Source: Stramonita haemastoma (lineage: Eukaryota > Mollusca > Gastropoda > Neogastropoda > Muricidae). Taken from it: a DNA stretch of 64,000 bases. The notes beneath the pieces were generated by a model. The model was given only the letters and a program-made list of their open reading frames with translations. It was not told the DNA's origin and made no database searches. Made by a program: the position numbers and the translations under genes. Positions 24,041 through 35,900 of this stretch are shown here, in pieces; positions within the stretch are counted from its first letter, which is position 1; every line of letters starts with the position of its first letter. The stretch is from positions 66,338,613-66,402,612 of the forward strand of contig CM060322.1 in NCBI GenBank assembly GCA_030674155.1, given 5' to 3'.

Positions 24041-24480
24041 GGTGGTGTGTGTGCATGTGTGTGAGTGTGTGTGTGCGTGTGCGTGCGTGCTTGTGTGTTT
24101 GTGTGTGTGTGTTTGTTGTATGTGTGTGTGCAGGTGCGTGTGAGTAGATCACTACATGTGCGTGTGTGTGTGAGGAGAGAGAGATTGGGGAAGAGAGGCA
24201 GAGACAAGTCAAAGTCAAGTCAAAAATACTTCATTATCCCTGAAGGGCAATTACAATACTGACAGGCATATTGATACCAATCATAATCGAAAGACACAAG
24301 ATAGCTGCTTTTCATATTTGTTCAGACATTATACATTTCAAATAAAAATATCACAAACACTCACACTCTTACGCATGTGCACACGCATACACTCATACAC
24401 ACAAACACACACACATACACACACAGCCCAGAGCTCTATACCTGTTAAAAATCAGTTGTGTACATTTTTTTTCTTTGTAC
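24041..24480. repeat. GT and CA low-complexity DNA
   Basis: GT-rich 24,041-24,170 and CA-rich 24,355-24,425, flanking a short AAAATACTTCATTATCCCTG segment of unknown type. Confidence 0.8.
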
Positions 24481-24540
24481 TGTTGCTGTTGTACAACCTT
24501 CCCCTACCTCCCACCCTTTGGCCTTTCCCCCTGTTGTCAA

Positions 24541-24752
24541 GGATTTGGTTCTGTCCTCAGTATAACTCTTCACAGTCTGTGTGTAGCTGATGACATCATG
24601 ATAGATTTACTGATAGTCAGGATTCCTTCTGTCCTCAGTATAATCCTTCACAGTTCGTGTGTAGCTGATGACATCATTATAGATTTACTGACAGTCAGGA
24701 TTCCTTCTGCCCTCAGTATAATCCTTCACATAGTCACATAGTCAGGATTCCT
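24541..24752. repeat. Tandem repeat, period ~87 bp, 2.4 copies
   Basis: The unit contains CTGTCCTCAGTATAA, CTTCACAGT, GTGTGTAGCTGATGACATCA and TAGATTTACTGA.AGTCAGG. The copies are about 95 percent alike by eye. No consistent coding signal. Confidence 0.9.
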
Positions 24753-25187
24753 TTTTCTTTTTAGGAATCAAGTTGAGTTGGATTGTGGTAGACATAAACA
24801 TTTCTTTTTCTTAGCTTCTTGATTTAAAATGCTTTTGAACTGTCAGATACATGTTTTGCAGAATCATTTTGAATAGATGAAATGTTCAATTGCCTTGAAG
24901 ATGGTACTGGTTTTGAATACTTCAGTATATTTCTTTTTAACACTTTTTTTTCAAGTATGACTTTTCAGGGTGTGGTCAGGCTGGGCACTGTTCAGTAACA
25001 TGACTCTGTCCAGTATGAACCAGAAATTCTCTCCAGCAGTCTGTAGGACATTTGCACCAGCTGTTAGCTCCGTCATGGAATTTTTAGCTAGCAAGAATCA
25101 GGGAGTGGAATTAAATAAAGGAATGAAAATTTAAAAGAAAACCCCCATATAGACACAAAGACAGACAGAGAGAGAAACACACACACA

Positions 25188-25270
<83 letters not shown>

Positions 25271-25734
25271 TTTGATAGGTATGTTGTTGAATGTTTAGAA
25301 TTAATGGTGTTTTGTGGTGCTTAATTTTTTATATATATAAATATACTCTGTAAAGTGACAGTTTGAAATGCAAGGCTGTATCTTAGTAAGCTCTGGTCAG
25401 TGATGATAGTCTTCAGATGTTAGGGATGACAGAGTTGTTGAATTGACCTCCAGATGGACATGGGCAGAGTGCTGTTAACTCGTGTTCAGGTTCAGGAGAT
25501 GACTGAGTGAGGCTGTAAAAAGCTGTCCAAATGGCCGTCATTGGCTTGTAGCCTTATTTCTTCTTCTTTTAAATAGAGTCAAGATTATTATTATTATTAC
25601 ATGGAATTTGTATAGCGCTATCTCTTGTAAGAACAAATCAAAGCGCTTGCATTTGACCTACAGAGCCACAGATCATGCTGCCACCAGGCGCAAAGATCAA
25701 CGACGAACAACGATGATCAACTGTTGTTGTCTTG
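24753..25734. other. Unassigned DNA with (CA)n
   Basis: (CA)n at 25,178-25,270. No gene, SINE or LINE recognised in the rest. Confidence 0.45.
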
Positions 25735-26135
25735 TTGCTGCTGTACACTTTAGAGCGCAAAGCCTGGGCAAGTATGTATGGAGGGCAAGCTGTTACCCAT
25801 GCAGCAGACCCCCTTCTCCACGGCACTGGAATGATCCATTGGAAGGGCATTGACCGAAACGAATGGTTCCAGTACCGTCGCAGGAGCCACCAGAACGTTG
25901 CCATATACCTACAGCCCCAAGCCACTCTGGGACTCCAACTCCCCGATTTTTCCTCAGGGATGGTGTCTAAACACGACACCTGTGTGCATGCTGGTTTGTT
26001 ATAATTTTGTCATCCGCTCCTACCGGCACACGATGGCCTACTCTTCCGAAAGGTGGAACGGGGTTTTAACGTGTGCGCAAGATGTTCTGCGTGCATTCGC
26101 ACACGGGGCCTCGGTTTCGAGTCTTTAAAAAGATG
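25735..26135 (-). repeat. Composite dispersed repeat with SINE-C, second copy
   Basis: Same two-part order as 10,548-10,997: GCAAAGCCTGGGCAAGTATG, CCATGCAGCAGACCCCC, ATGGTTCCAGTACCGTCGCA and GGGATGGTGTCTAAACAC. The minus-strand SINE-C body follows (TACCGGCACACGATGGCC, GTGTGCGCAAGATGTTCTGC). It ends at AGTCTTTAAAAAG. Confidence 0.85.
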
Positions 26136-26168
26136 TTGCTTTTACTGAGATATAGGCTGGTCTATGGG

Positions 26169-26169
26169 A

Positions 26170-26249
<80 letters not shown>
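26169..26249. repeat. (CA)n microsatellite
   Basis: Clean CA run directly after the composite repeat. Confidence 0.97.
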
Positions 26250-27420
26250 CTTTAGTACTGCTGAGATTTGGTACCATACTACTACATTGTTTTTAGACTT
26301 AGATACATTGTTGTTATGATTAGACAGTACTTCAGACTTTAATATATATGACTGTAGTATTTTAAATGTAGACGATATATCACTATGCAGCATTCTGAAT
26401 TTAAATATGACTATAACATGGATTATTTTAAATGTAGATACATCCCCCCCCCCCCCCCCCCCCCCCCTCAGTATATCTTGTGTAACCGGGAACCCAGACA
26501 GGGATCAGACTGCATTCCTACTTACTACTCAGTGTAGACTGTTGTGTTCATTTTCTCTGATGCTTTCCTGTCACTTCACAGTGCAGGGTCTAGTCTTTTC
26601 TGCCAAGCTTTGGTCAGTATTTCCTTAAAGGATTAATGATAGGCTTTTCTCTAGTTCATTTCACATCTCTTAGTTTTTCTGACACATTTCCCATTTTTCT
26701 CTGTCATATATATATATAGCATATATATTGTAGCATTTGTGAGGAAGCTTCAGTAGATGTATATCATTGGATATTTCTTTCATTTGTTTTAACTGATTAG
26801 CTCTCTTCTGTATCATTTTCTTGTTTGATCCACAGATTTGTCTGAAGAGAATGCTAACACATTGCTTTCAGTCGTCATGTGTGTGTGAACTTAACAGTTT
26901 GCAAACCTCTCCCCCACCCCTACCCTCAAACACCCTTACCATGTAAAGACACACACATACATGCAATCGCATATATGCATACAAGCACATGTGTTGGGAA
27001 TTAGGGATGTGGAAGAGATTAAGAGATAGAGATATAAAGATGACAACTTTTATTTATTGGCGGTAATAGATTAGGCAGAATAACTTTATTAAAAAAATCT
27101 TACCCTCAGAGAGAGAGAAAGTTCAACAAAAAGATTTGTTTCCTTTGCAAGACTTCAAAATTCATTTTCAAAACCAGTGTTGAAGAGACGCATTTGTCAA
27201 CAGTAAACCCCTGTGGTAAGCCACACTCCCTTACACCCAAAAGTAAATCGGAATTCATTTCTTCCGGGGTTATCAAATGGGGATTCATAAAACCTTCACT
27301 CAAGGCATGAAAGTCCTTTTTAGAATGCACTCACACCCCACACATTTGCACTCGCTCATGCATTTGTATGCGCACACATGCACGCATTCACGCAAGCATG
27401 CATGCCCGCAGGTATGCACA
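26250..27420. other. Unassigned DNA
   Basis: A poly-C of about 26 nt lies at 26,443-26,468 and a short AT repeat near 26,706. No transposon was recognised. A minus-strand frame at 27,106-27,330 is listed separately. Confidence 0.4.
27106..27330 (-). CDS. Unrecognised 74-codon open frame
   Basis: Starts MHSKKDFHALSEGFMNPH and contains GVRECGLPQGFTVDK. It is one of the few short frames here not made of simple repeats, with a protein-like mix of residues. No domain, splice context or homologue is recognised. It may be chance or a scrap of a transposon. Confidence 0.15.
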   Translation of the reverse strand: MHSKKDFHALSEGFMNPHLITPEEMNSDLLLGVRECGLPQGFTVDKCVSSTLVLKMNFEVLQRKQIFLLNFLSL

Positions 27421-27812
27421 CTTAACCACCCCCACACCACCACCTACTCACCCCAAGATGAGGACAAGACCCATAGTAGTGATGTGGGTGGCTGAGAAGT
27501 CCAAGCTGAAAAGCTTGTCCTCTTTGCTTTGCACTCTTGCACTTGCAAGCACAAACAGCACAATCATGAGCACATGCACACACGCATACACACATATATA
27601 CACACATGCACGCATACTTGCGAACACACACAAATCCACACACACTCATACAGACACATACATATGCACGCACGCATGCATGCACACATACCCACCTGCC
27701 TCACCCCCATCCTCACACCACCACCTACTCACCCCAGGAGGACAAGACCCACAGTAGTGATGTGGGTGGCTGAAAAGTCCGAGCTGAAAAGCTCGTCCTC
27801 TTCCCATATGTA
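27420..27812. repeat. Direct duplication (~90 bp) separated by CA-rich DNA
   Basis: The block CACCACCTACTCACCCCA, GGACAAGACCC, GTAGTGATGTGGGTGGCTGA and AAAAGC(T/C)(T/C)GTCCTCTT occurs at about 27,436-27,527 and 27,719-27,804. Each ends in a short hairpin (GAGCTGAAAAGCTC in the second copy). Confidence 0.9.
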
Positions 27813-30800
27813 ATGGTCAGAAACGTCAAGCAAGTGCACAAAAAGAGAGCAAGTACCGCAAGCTCAGGCTCGAGAAAGCTCCTGTCGTGTTCTTAAGAAA
27901 ATGGCGCCTGGCCAGAGGCTCAGGGGAAATGTTTGGGGTCGTGTTTGTGTACACACAAACATGAACAAGCACGAGCACACACACACAAGTGGAATCCACA
28001 CTACATGAACACAGAGACACACACACACTTAAGGGATGGTGGGGGGGATGGACTTGCGATGCCTTGAGGGATGGGTTTGTGGTCCTTGGTTGATAGATCT
28101 TAGGGGGTGATCCTTTGGTGCTGGAGGGTCTTTGGAGGTGGGGGTTTATCACCGGGGTTGTGTTTTGGTCAACAAATTGCTTTGAACATAATGATCCGTT
28201 TTTCTTTCAAATAAAATTGTGTATTTGCAAGAAAACATTGGATGAGACTTTGGTTTCTCACCAACAAAATTTGTGTATACTACAATGAAGACTTGCACAC
28301 TTGCATGCATACTTGAATATACACACACACACATACACACATGTGGGCCTCAAGTGGAGTACACTACTAAGTAGAAAACATTGTCTTTCTTGTTAGGTGC
28401 ATGTCTTCTATACATGTGCAAGTTCAGCCTGCTGTAAAAGATGTATGCAGAACTGACATGTTCCTCAGGACAGAGTCAGTCACCTGCAAGTTGGATTTTC
28501 TCTTTGTTGGCTTTTATTTTCTCTTTGTTGGCTTTAATTGTCTCTTTGTTGGCTTCTTCAGTAAGGGATTCAGTTTCTGATCAGAGTTTGAAAACATGCC
28601 TATACCTGTTAATTCAATGTTCTTACTCTATTTTTCTGGTAATAATCTTTCTCTCATAGTGACAACTGTCACCATCTTTCAGTGAGAAGTTTGTCAGCTA
28701 AAGTGATCTTTTTGATTTTCTTTGGCTGCTCCATTTTCTTTTACCAGAAAAAAAGTATCTAGTCTCAGCCGTGTCTGGCCTCCCCATCATTGCACAAGAT
28801 TCCCCTGACAAAGCCAAACTGTACAGTCCTTTAATCAGTCAGTTTTCCTTCTTACAGCTGAGTTGACCATTTTCTACAACATGTTGATAAAAGCTTTATT
28901 TCATGATAAGATATAATGGATCAGCTCCCTTTCTCATCAAAATTGTCTTTTTTCAAGAAAATGTCTGTCCAAAAAGGTAATTGAAACATAAACACATTTG
29001 AAAGCACAAGTGAAGACGAGAAAAAGACGAACTCTGTTTGACACATGACATTAAAGATGTTGCTGAATTTGTTATTTATTCCCCTAAAGTCACAGCCATA
29101 CTGTCTGACGGACTGACTTAATTAATAGTAATGCTACACACAGCGGACATGAAGCTATACCTGCAGTGACTGAATACAATTGGTAGTGTGACTTAGCTAC
29201 ATGATTCTGCAGTGGTTTAAAGAGAGGTACATAACCATGTAGCACTGAACTCTGAACTCTGAACGATTTTATTGTAGAAGGCCACGGACCCATTACAATT
29301 TCACACACTCGCTATCCCCCCCCCCCCCCTCCCCCCACACATTAATTTCGTTCTCAATCCTTTCCAAGAATGCACCTGAAAACACTTCCAAGCACAACGA
29401 TTATAACATTCACTTGTGGTATTAGCATACATCTGATTAGAATGTTTGCAACATTTTAGACTAAACATAAATTTAGTAACTAAATAAATAAATGAATGAA
29501 TAACAAAAATTGATTAGAGAATTGATAATTAGGGCACAAATTGTACACAGAGTAGCATAAGACACTGAAACAACTTGAGAAATACGTTAATCATTTTGCT
29601 ACAGCCATCATTTTAAAGCAGAACGCCTTTTGTTGGAATGATATATGAATCGTCCTAAGCACTGTAGACCTAAAAACAGGCCTGTGTAGGTCTCCAGAAA
29701 TCTCAACTCTATTCTTTTATCACATCTTTCATTAGACTGCTTTTTCTAGGCTGCTTTCTTTTTTCTCTGAAGATTACTAAGAATATGATCATTCATTAGT
29801 CTCTGATGGATACAGTCTTATGCTCTCTTTTTCTTTTGCCTTACTCATGTGTTTGAAAAAAGTTATTTTGTTAAAGAGTGGAATGTTTAGAATAGATGTG
29901 TTATCAGATAGGTTTTGGTGGTGGGTGATCTCAGATGTGGCATGGTATGGTCCTGTGTTCACGTCAGCATGGAGGACCTCACAGAAAGCTGACCAGGAGT
30001 CAAAACGAGTAGATGATAGAGAGATCAGAAACATGAAAACATTCAGCAACATACCAGTAGATAATAGAGTGTTCAGAATTGTGAACAGACTCAACAACAT
30101 ACTTGTGGATATTTTTTTTTTTGGGAAGGGGGGGTGGAGGGAGGGGAGGTTGTTAGCACCTGATTATTTCAGGCCAAAAGTTCTTGAAGAGGGTTAGTAG
30201 CTGGTGAAATGACCTGTAGACACAGCTGGGGAAGGTGACATTTCAAGGAGACCAAGTCTCTGTGACTTTTCAAAAATTGTATTCATTTTAGAACTCTGTT
30301 TTAACTTCCCCCTCCCCCACCCCCCTCCCTCCACTATGTTTTACAGATTTGGGTTCTAAAATCTGTATTCATACTTTTCAGGGCCAGATGACTCTTTCAT
30401 GTATAAGAAGCCAGGTTTGTAGACATGTTGCTTTGGAAGGTCGACTGTCATCCCATTGTATGGAGTGTTGATCGTTTGTGTCGTCCTGACTATTCTGCAT
30501 GTTGTCTGCTTAAGTATTGTCATCCCATTTGTTGGCTTTATACAGCAAACATCCTTTCATCTCTGAAATTTAGACTGTCTGAGTCGAGCATGTTTCTGCT
30601 CCAGTTTCTGTGAAAGTTTTCTCTTTGTGCTTCTGTTGGAAAATCTCTTCTGTAAGGACTGCAGTCTTCACATGGTTGTGTTTCTGCAAGGTTTTCACAG
30701 CACTCCTTTTTTCCAGCACTGTCTGTGACTGACAGTACTAAGGACGGGTCTGCAGTGTGTCTGTGGCACTCCAGTTCTTCCTGTGTGTCTGTGGCACTCC

Positions 30801-31559
30801 AGTTCTTCCTGAGTTTCTCTCCCTTTCTTTCTGCCATCCTGTCTACCCCCCCCCCCCACTTTGTCCTTTGTGTTTTGGTTGTGACATGTAGGAAAATATG
30901 GATACAGTCTTAGAGTGAAGTGGAAAAGTGACAGTGAGTGTGTGTTTGTGTGTGTTTGTCTGTTTAAACAGCCAGTCATCTGTTGTGGCTGGTGGTTGCC
31001 AAAGGTGGTCATAGCCAGGGAGTGGGGACAAGCTCCCCTGCCTAGAAAGTGCTCCTTAGGCCTGTGTCTCTAGTAGCCCAGAAAACCAAAGCCCAACTCT
31101 TGTTCTTCCTCTGTTGCTTAGCCTTGAACAGTCTAGGCCCAGTAGGACTGTTTCACTGATAGGAAAACTGGTTAAATTAAGAGTGCAGGGTTTTTTTCTA
31201 AAGGGGGGGGGGGGGGGGGGCAGGTGCAATAACTTGTTAGCCTGGGAAAGTGGTTATCCTGAAAGGCAGTTTTCGGCTGGGGATGGGGAGGTAGTATGTG
31301 GCCGGTATATAGTGGCCGATAATAGTAGCAGCCAGCATAAGAACATCCCTAGTTCTGCCCTTGTTCAAAGCAGACAGCTGTCAGTGCAGTCAGCATCCTG
31401 GATAGATGCTTTTACACATCAGCTTCCAATGCTTTCTACACACCAGCTATGACTGAACCTTGTCTGCAAGTTTTTTTGTTTTTTGTTTTTTTGTGTGGTG
31501 ATTTTCTGATTTGGTTTGAAAGTCACTTCAGCCAGTTGTATCGAACTCTTCTACAGGGA
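27813..31559. other. Long stretch with no recognised gene or transposon
   Basis: I read this region without finding a supported coding exon, SINE or LINE. It holds small minisatellites: CTCTTTGTTGGCTT, period ~24, three copies at 28,497-28,555; and a 28-bp unit with CTGTGGCACTCCAGTTCTTC, two copies at 30,757-30,812. Homopolymer C/G patches lie at 29,317-29,335, 30,847-30,859 and 31,205-31,220. Short open frames here look random. Confidence 0.5.
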
Positions 31560-31672
31560 ACTGCTGTGAAACATCAGACAGGGGTGGGTGTGAACTGCTG
31601 TGACACATCAGACAGGAGTGGGTGTGAACTGCTATAACACATCAGACAGGAGTGGGTGTGAACTGCTGTGCA
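31560..31672. repeat. 36-bp minisatellite, ~3 copies
   Basis: The unit contains GAACTGCTGTGACACATCAG followed by ACAGGAGTGGGTGT. The copies differ at one to three positions. A period of 36 keeps frames open, but no wider gene context is seen. Confidence 0.92.
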
Positions 31673-31711
31673 CATTCAGCTTCCTCCACACATGTCAGAC
31701 ATGGATCAGTT

Positions 31712-31880
31712 GTCCATGTGTCAGTGTTCCATTGTCCATGTGTCAGTGTTCCATTGTCCAGTGTCAGTGTTCCATTGTCCACGTGTCAGTGTTCCATTGT
31801 CCATGTGTCAGTGTTCCAGTGTCTATGTGTCAGTGTTCCAGTTTCCCCTGTGTTAGTGTTCCATTGTCCATGTGTCAGCA
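31712..31880. repeat. 22-bp minisatellite, ~8 copies
   Basis: The unit is close to CCATGTGTCAGTGTTCCATTGT, given here as CCATGTGTCAGTG plus TTCCATTGT. Later copies have CCAGTGT or CCAGTTT variants and a 1-nt deletion. Three frames are open only because of the repeat. Confidence 0.92.
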
Positions 31881-31939
31881 AGTGTGACTTACCCATGAAA
31901 AACAGGCAACCTTCCTGTATATGTGGCACACCATCTATT

Positions 31940-32012
31940 CCCTCGTGAGTGTATGTATATGTGTGTTTGTGTGTGTGTTTGTGTGTGAGTGAGTGTATGA
32001 GTGTGCTTGTGT

Positions 32013-32052
<40 letters not shown>

Positions 32053-32135
32053 TTGTGTGTGTGTGTGTGTGTGTGTGCGTGCATGTGTTTTGTGTGTGTG
32101 TGTGTTTGTGTATGTGTGCGTGTGAATACATTTAT
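31940..32135. repeat. GT-rich microsatellite
   Basis: Interrupted and clean GT runs. The open frames across it are artefacts. Confidence 0.94.
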
Positions 32136-32188
32136 TTGTTGAAATGGTGTTGTGCACAAAAGTCAATTACCTTTTTTATTTTTTGCAG

Positions 32189-32230
32189 GACTTGTGCATC
32201 AAGAAGCTGAAGACATCTGAGGATGGGGGA
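32189..32230 (+). other. Exon-like segment with strong acceptor, upstream of the array
   Basis: TTTTTTATTTTTTGCAG precedes GACTTGTGCATCAAGAAGCT and GAAGACATCTGAGGATGG. The polypyrimidine tract plus AG is one of the best acceptors in the window. No clear donor is seen before a poly-G run at 32,237-32,255. It could be the 5'-most exon of the repeated plus-strand cassette series, but that is inference. Confidence 0.25.
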
Positions 32231-32342
32231 AGACTGGGGGGGGGGGGGGGGGGGGTGGTATGCAGCAAATGTTATGTATTATATTTATTTATTTATCTAT
32301 TTATTCTTTTATATCTTTATTTAGTTTTTTTTAAATTTCATT

Positions 32343-32668
32343 TTATTCTTTTATATCAAGGATAATGGGATAAGCACTTTTGTGCTTTTTTTACATACAG
32401 TCCCCGTATGTATGCAGTTTTGTAAGTGTCATCTGTTCCCACCAGCACACAATGGCCTACTCTTACAAAAAGCAGAACAGGATTTAATGTGCGCGTAAGA
32501 TGTTCTGCATGCGTTGACTCATTGGGTCTCACTTTAGAGTCTCACCCGCAGGACTTTGGGGGAGAGTGGAGTCAGCATTGATGTTAACTCCAGGAGAAAA
32601 ATCTCCTTGAACGGGAATCAAATTCAGGTCGTCAAATTGTGAGCACAATGTTCTCACCACTAGGCTAA
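32343..32668 (-). mobile_element. SINE-A, complete copy
   Basis: It has the tail (ATAATGGGATAAGCAC), the body (CACCAGCACACAATGGCC, GCAGAACAGGATTTAATG) and the tRNA-like head at 32,612-32,668, which on the minus strand reads AGCCTAGTGGTGAGAAC. It abuts the first unit of the tandem array, whose own start is another SINE-A 3' tail. Confidence 0.88.
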
Positions 32669-32901
32669 TAGAATAAGTCCTGATGTACTTTTTTGCATCC
32701 AGTCCCCATGTGCAGGCACTATTGTAAATTTTGTCATCTGTTTCCACTGGCACACAATAGCCTACTCTTTTCAAAAGAACAGGATTTAATGTGTGCGCAT
32801 GATGTTTTGCATGCCTGGCCTGAGTTTATAGTCTCAACAGAAGGATTTTTGGAAGAGTTGTGGACATTATGTACATCTATGTTCATTCTGTGAGTTGCAA
32901 G

Positions 32902-35900
32902 GTTGGTGTGTAGAGACTGTGGAAGACAGGACTGGGAGGAAACAGTTAAGATTCTTGCAGAGGTAATTACATGGCAGTCATTGTCCCCCACTTTCCACTG
33001 CTCTCAGACACTGGTACTTAAGCCTGATGATGTAATCTTAGCTCACGCACTTACCCCATAAAAGGGTCCGCTTTCATGTGCTCAAGATAGCATGGCGTCC
33101 CTTCCACTGTTACAGTGGAGAAAAGTGATCACATGGATTTTAATTTCCAACTTTTCAGTGCTTTGTGATATGTTTGCAGAATTCTTCAGCACTATATTCA
33201 GGTGTATTCAATGCAGTGTTCTCTTGTTGTGAGGAAGTAAATTTGAATCAATATGTTTGATATGTGTAGGCATTTTAACAAAAAATAACAGCTGGATTGG
33301 ATGTTCAGGTTGCTCTTTTTTGTTTAGTATTGAGTGGTAATTTTTGCACCAGTGACATAAATTGATCACAATTTTTCTTCTGAAATGAGATAAATTTGAT
33401 TTGTGTCATGACATGACAGTGTACTGACGATGGTTTTAGTTGCAGTCCCAGGGTTCCCATACCAAAGCAACCAGAAAATCAGGTGGCAGGCACGTTTTTA
33501 TCAGGGGTAAGTGCTGTGTGTGTGTTTGTGTGTGAGTGCATTTATTTAGTTAATTAATTTTTTAAAATTTCTTTTTGTTCAGGATAATAGAATTAGCACT
33601 AATGTGCTTTTTTACATCCAAGCTCACACAGATCCACAGTTTATAGTCTCATCTGGAGGACATTTGGGGAAGGTGGAGTCAGCACTGATGTTAACTCCAA
33701 GAGAAAAAAACTTTGTCATCTTTTCCTACTGGTGCACAATAGCCTACTGTTTTGAAAAGCAGAACGGGATTTAATGTGTGCACATGATGTTTTGCATGCA
33801 TTCACACATGGCATTGGTTTTAAAGTTCCTCAGAAGAACTTTTGAGATAGTTGTGGACATTGTGTACATACGTGATTATTCTGTGAGTTGCAAGGTTGGT
33901 GTGTAGAGACTGTGGAAGACAGGACTGGGAGGAAAACAGTCAAGATTCTGGCAGAGGTAATTACATGGCAGTCATTGTCCACCCACTTTCCACTGCTCTC
34001 AGACACTGGTACTTAAGCCCTGATGATGTAATCTTAGCTCACGCACTTACCCCATAAAAGGGTCCGCTTTCATGTGCTCAAGATAGCATGGCGTCCCTTC
34101 CACTGTTACAGTGGAGAAAAGTGATCACATGGATTTTAATTTCCAACTTTTCAGTGCTTTGTGATATGTTTGCAGAATTCTTCAGCACTATATTCAGGTG
34201 TATTCAATGCAGTGTTCTCTTGTTGTGAGGAAGTAAATTTGAATCAATATGTTTGATATGTGTAGGCATTTTAACAAAAAATAACAGCTGGATTGGATGT
34301 TCAGGTTGCTCTTTTTTGTTTAGTATTGAGTGGTAATTTTTGCACCAGTGACATAAATTGATCACAATTTTTCTTCTGAAATGAGATAAATTTGATTTGT
34401 GTCATGACATGACAGTGTACTGACGATGGTTTTAGTTGCAGTCCCAGGGTTCCCATACCAAAGCAACCAGAAAATCAGGTGGCAGGCACGTTTTTATCAG
34501 GGGTAAGTGCTGTGTGTGTGTTTGTGTGTGAGTGCATTTATTTAGTTAATTAATTTTTTAAAATTTCTTTTTGTTCAGGATAATTAGAATTAGCACTAAT
34601 GTGCTTTTTTACATCCAAGCTCACACAGATCCACAGTTTATAGTCTCATCTGGAGGACATTTGGGGAAGGTGGAGTCAGCACTGATGTTAACTCCAAGAG
34701 AAAAAAACTTTGTCATCTTTTCCTACTGGTGCACAATAGCCTACTGTTTTGAAAAGCAGAACGGGATTTAATGTGTGCACATGATGTTTTGCATGCATTC
34801 ACACATGGCATTGGTTTAAAGTTCCCTCAGAAGAACTTTTGAGATAGTTGTGGACATTGTGTACATACGTGATTATTCTGTGAGTTGCAAGGTTGGTGTG
34901 TAGAGACTGTGGAAGACAGGACTGGGAGGAAGACAGTCAGGACCGTGGCAGAGGTAATTACATGGCAGTCATTGTCACCCATTTTCCACTGCTCTCAGAC
35001 GCTGGTACTTGAACCCTAATGATGTAATCTTAGCTCACGCACTTACCGCATGGAAGGGTCTGCTTTCCTGCGCTCAAGATAGCAAGGCGTGCTTTCCACT
35101 GTTACAGTGGAGAAAAATGATCACATGGATTTTAATTTCCAACTTTTCAGTGCTTTGTGATATGTTTGCAGAATTCTTCAGTGCTATATTCAGGTGCATT
35201 TAATGCAGTGTTCTCCTGTTGTGAAGAAGTAAATCTGAATCAATATGTTTGATCTGTGTAAGAGTTTTAACAAAAAATAACAGCTGGATTGGATGTTCAG
35301 GTTACTCTTCTTTAGCTAGTATCGAGTGGTAATTTTTGCACCAGTGATATAAATTAATCGCAATTTTGTTTCTGAATTCAGATGAATATAATTTGTGAGA
35401 TGACATGACATTGTACTGACGATTGTTTTAGTTGCAGTCCCAGGGTTCCCGTACTAAAGCAACCAGAAAATCAGGTGGCTGGCACATTTTTATTAGGGTA
35501 AGTGCTGTGTGTGTGTGCGTTTATTTATTAAAAAAATTTTTTGTTTCTTTCTTTGATATTGAGAACAATAGAATAAGCACTGATGTGCTTTTTTACATCC
35601 AGTCTCACATAGATCCTCAGTTAATAGTCTCATCTGATGGACTTTTGGAGAGAGTGGAGTAAGCACTGATGTTAACTCCAGGAGAAAAAAACTTTGTCAT
35701 CTGTTCCCACTGGTACACAATAGCCTACTGATTTGATAAGCAGAACGGGATTTAATGTGTTGGCATGATGTTTTGCATGCATTGACACATGGGCTTGGTT
35801 TATAGTCTCATCAGAAGAACTTTTCAGATAGTTGTGGACATTGTGTACATACATGTTGCTTGTGTGAGTTGCAAGGTTGGTGTGTAGAGACTGTGGAAGA

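Noticed and set aside
30538..30837. 99-codon minus-strand frame with varied composition
   Set aside because: No homology recognised, overlaps a 28-bp duplication, and no splice or start evidence.
31600..31948. 95-98 codon frames with repeated CQCSIVHVSV-like text
   Set aside because: They come from a 22-bp minisatellite that is open in all three frames.
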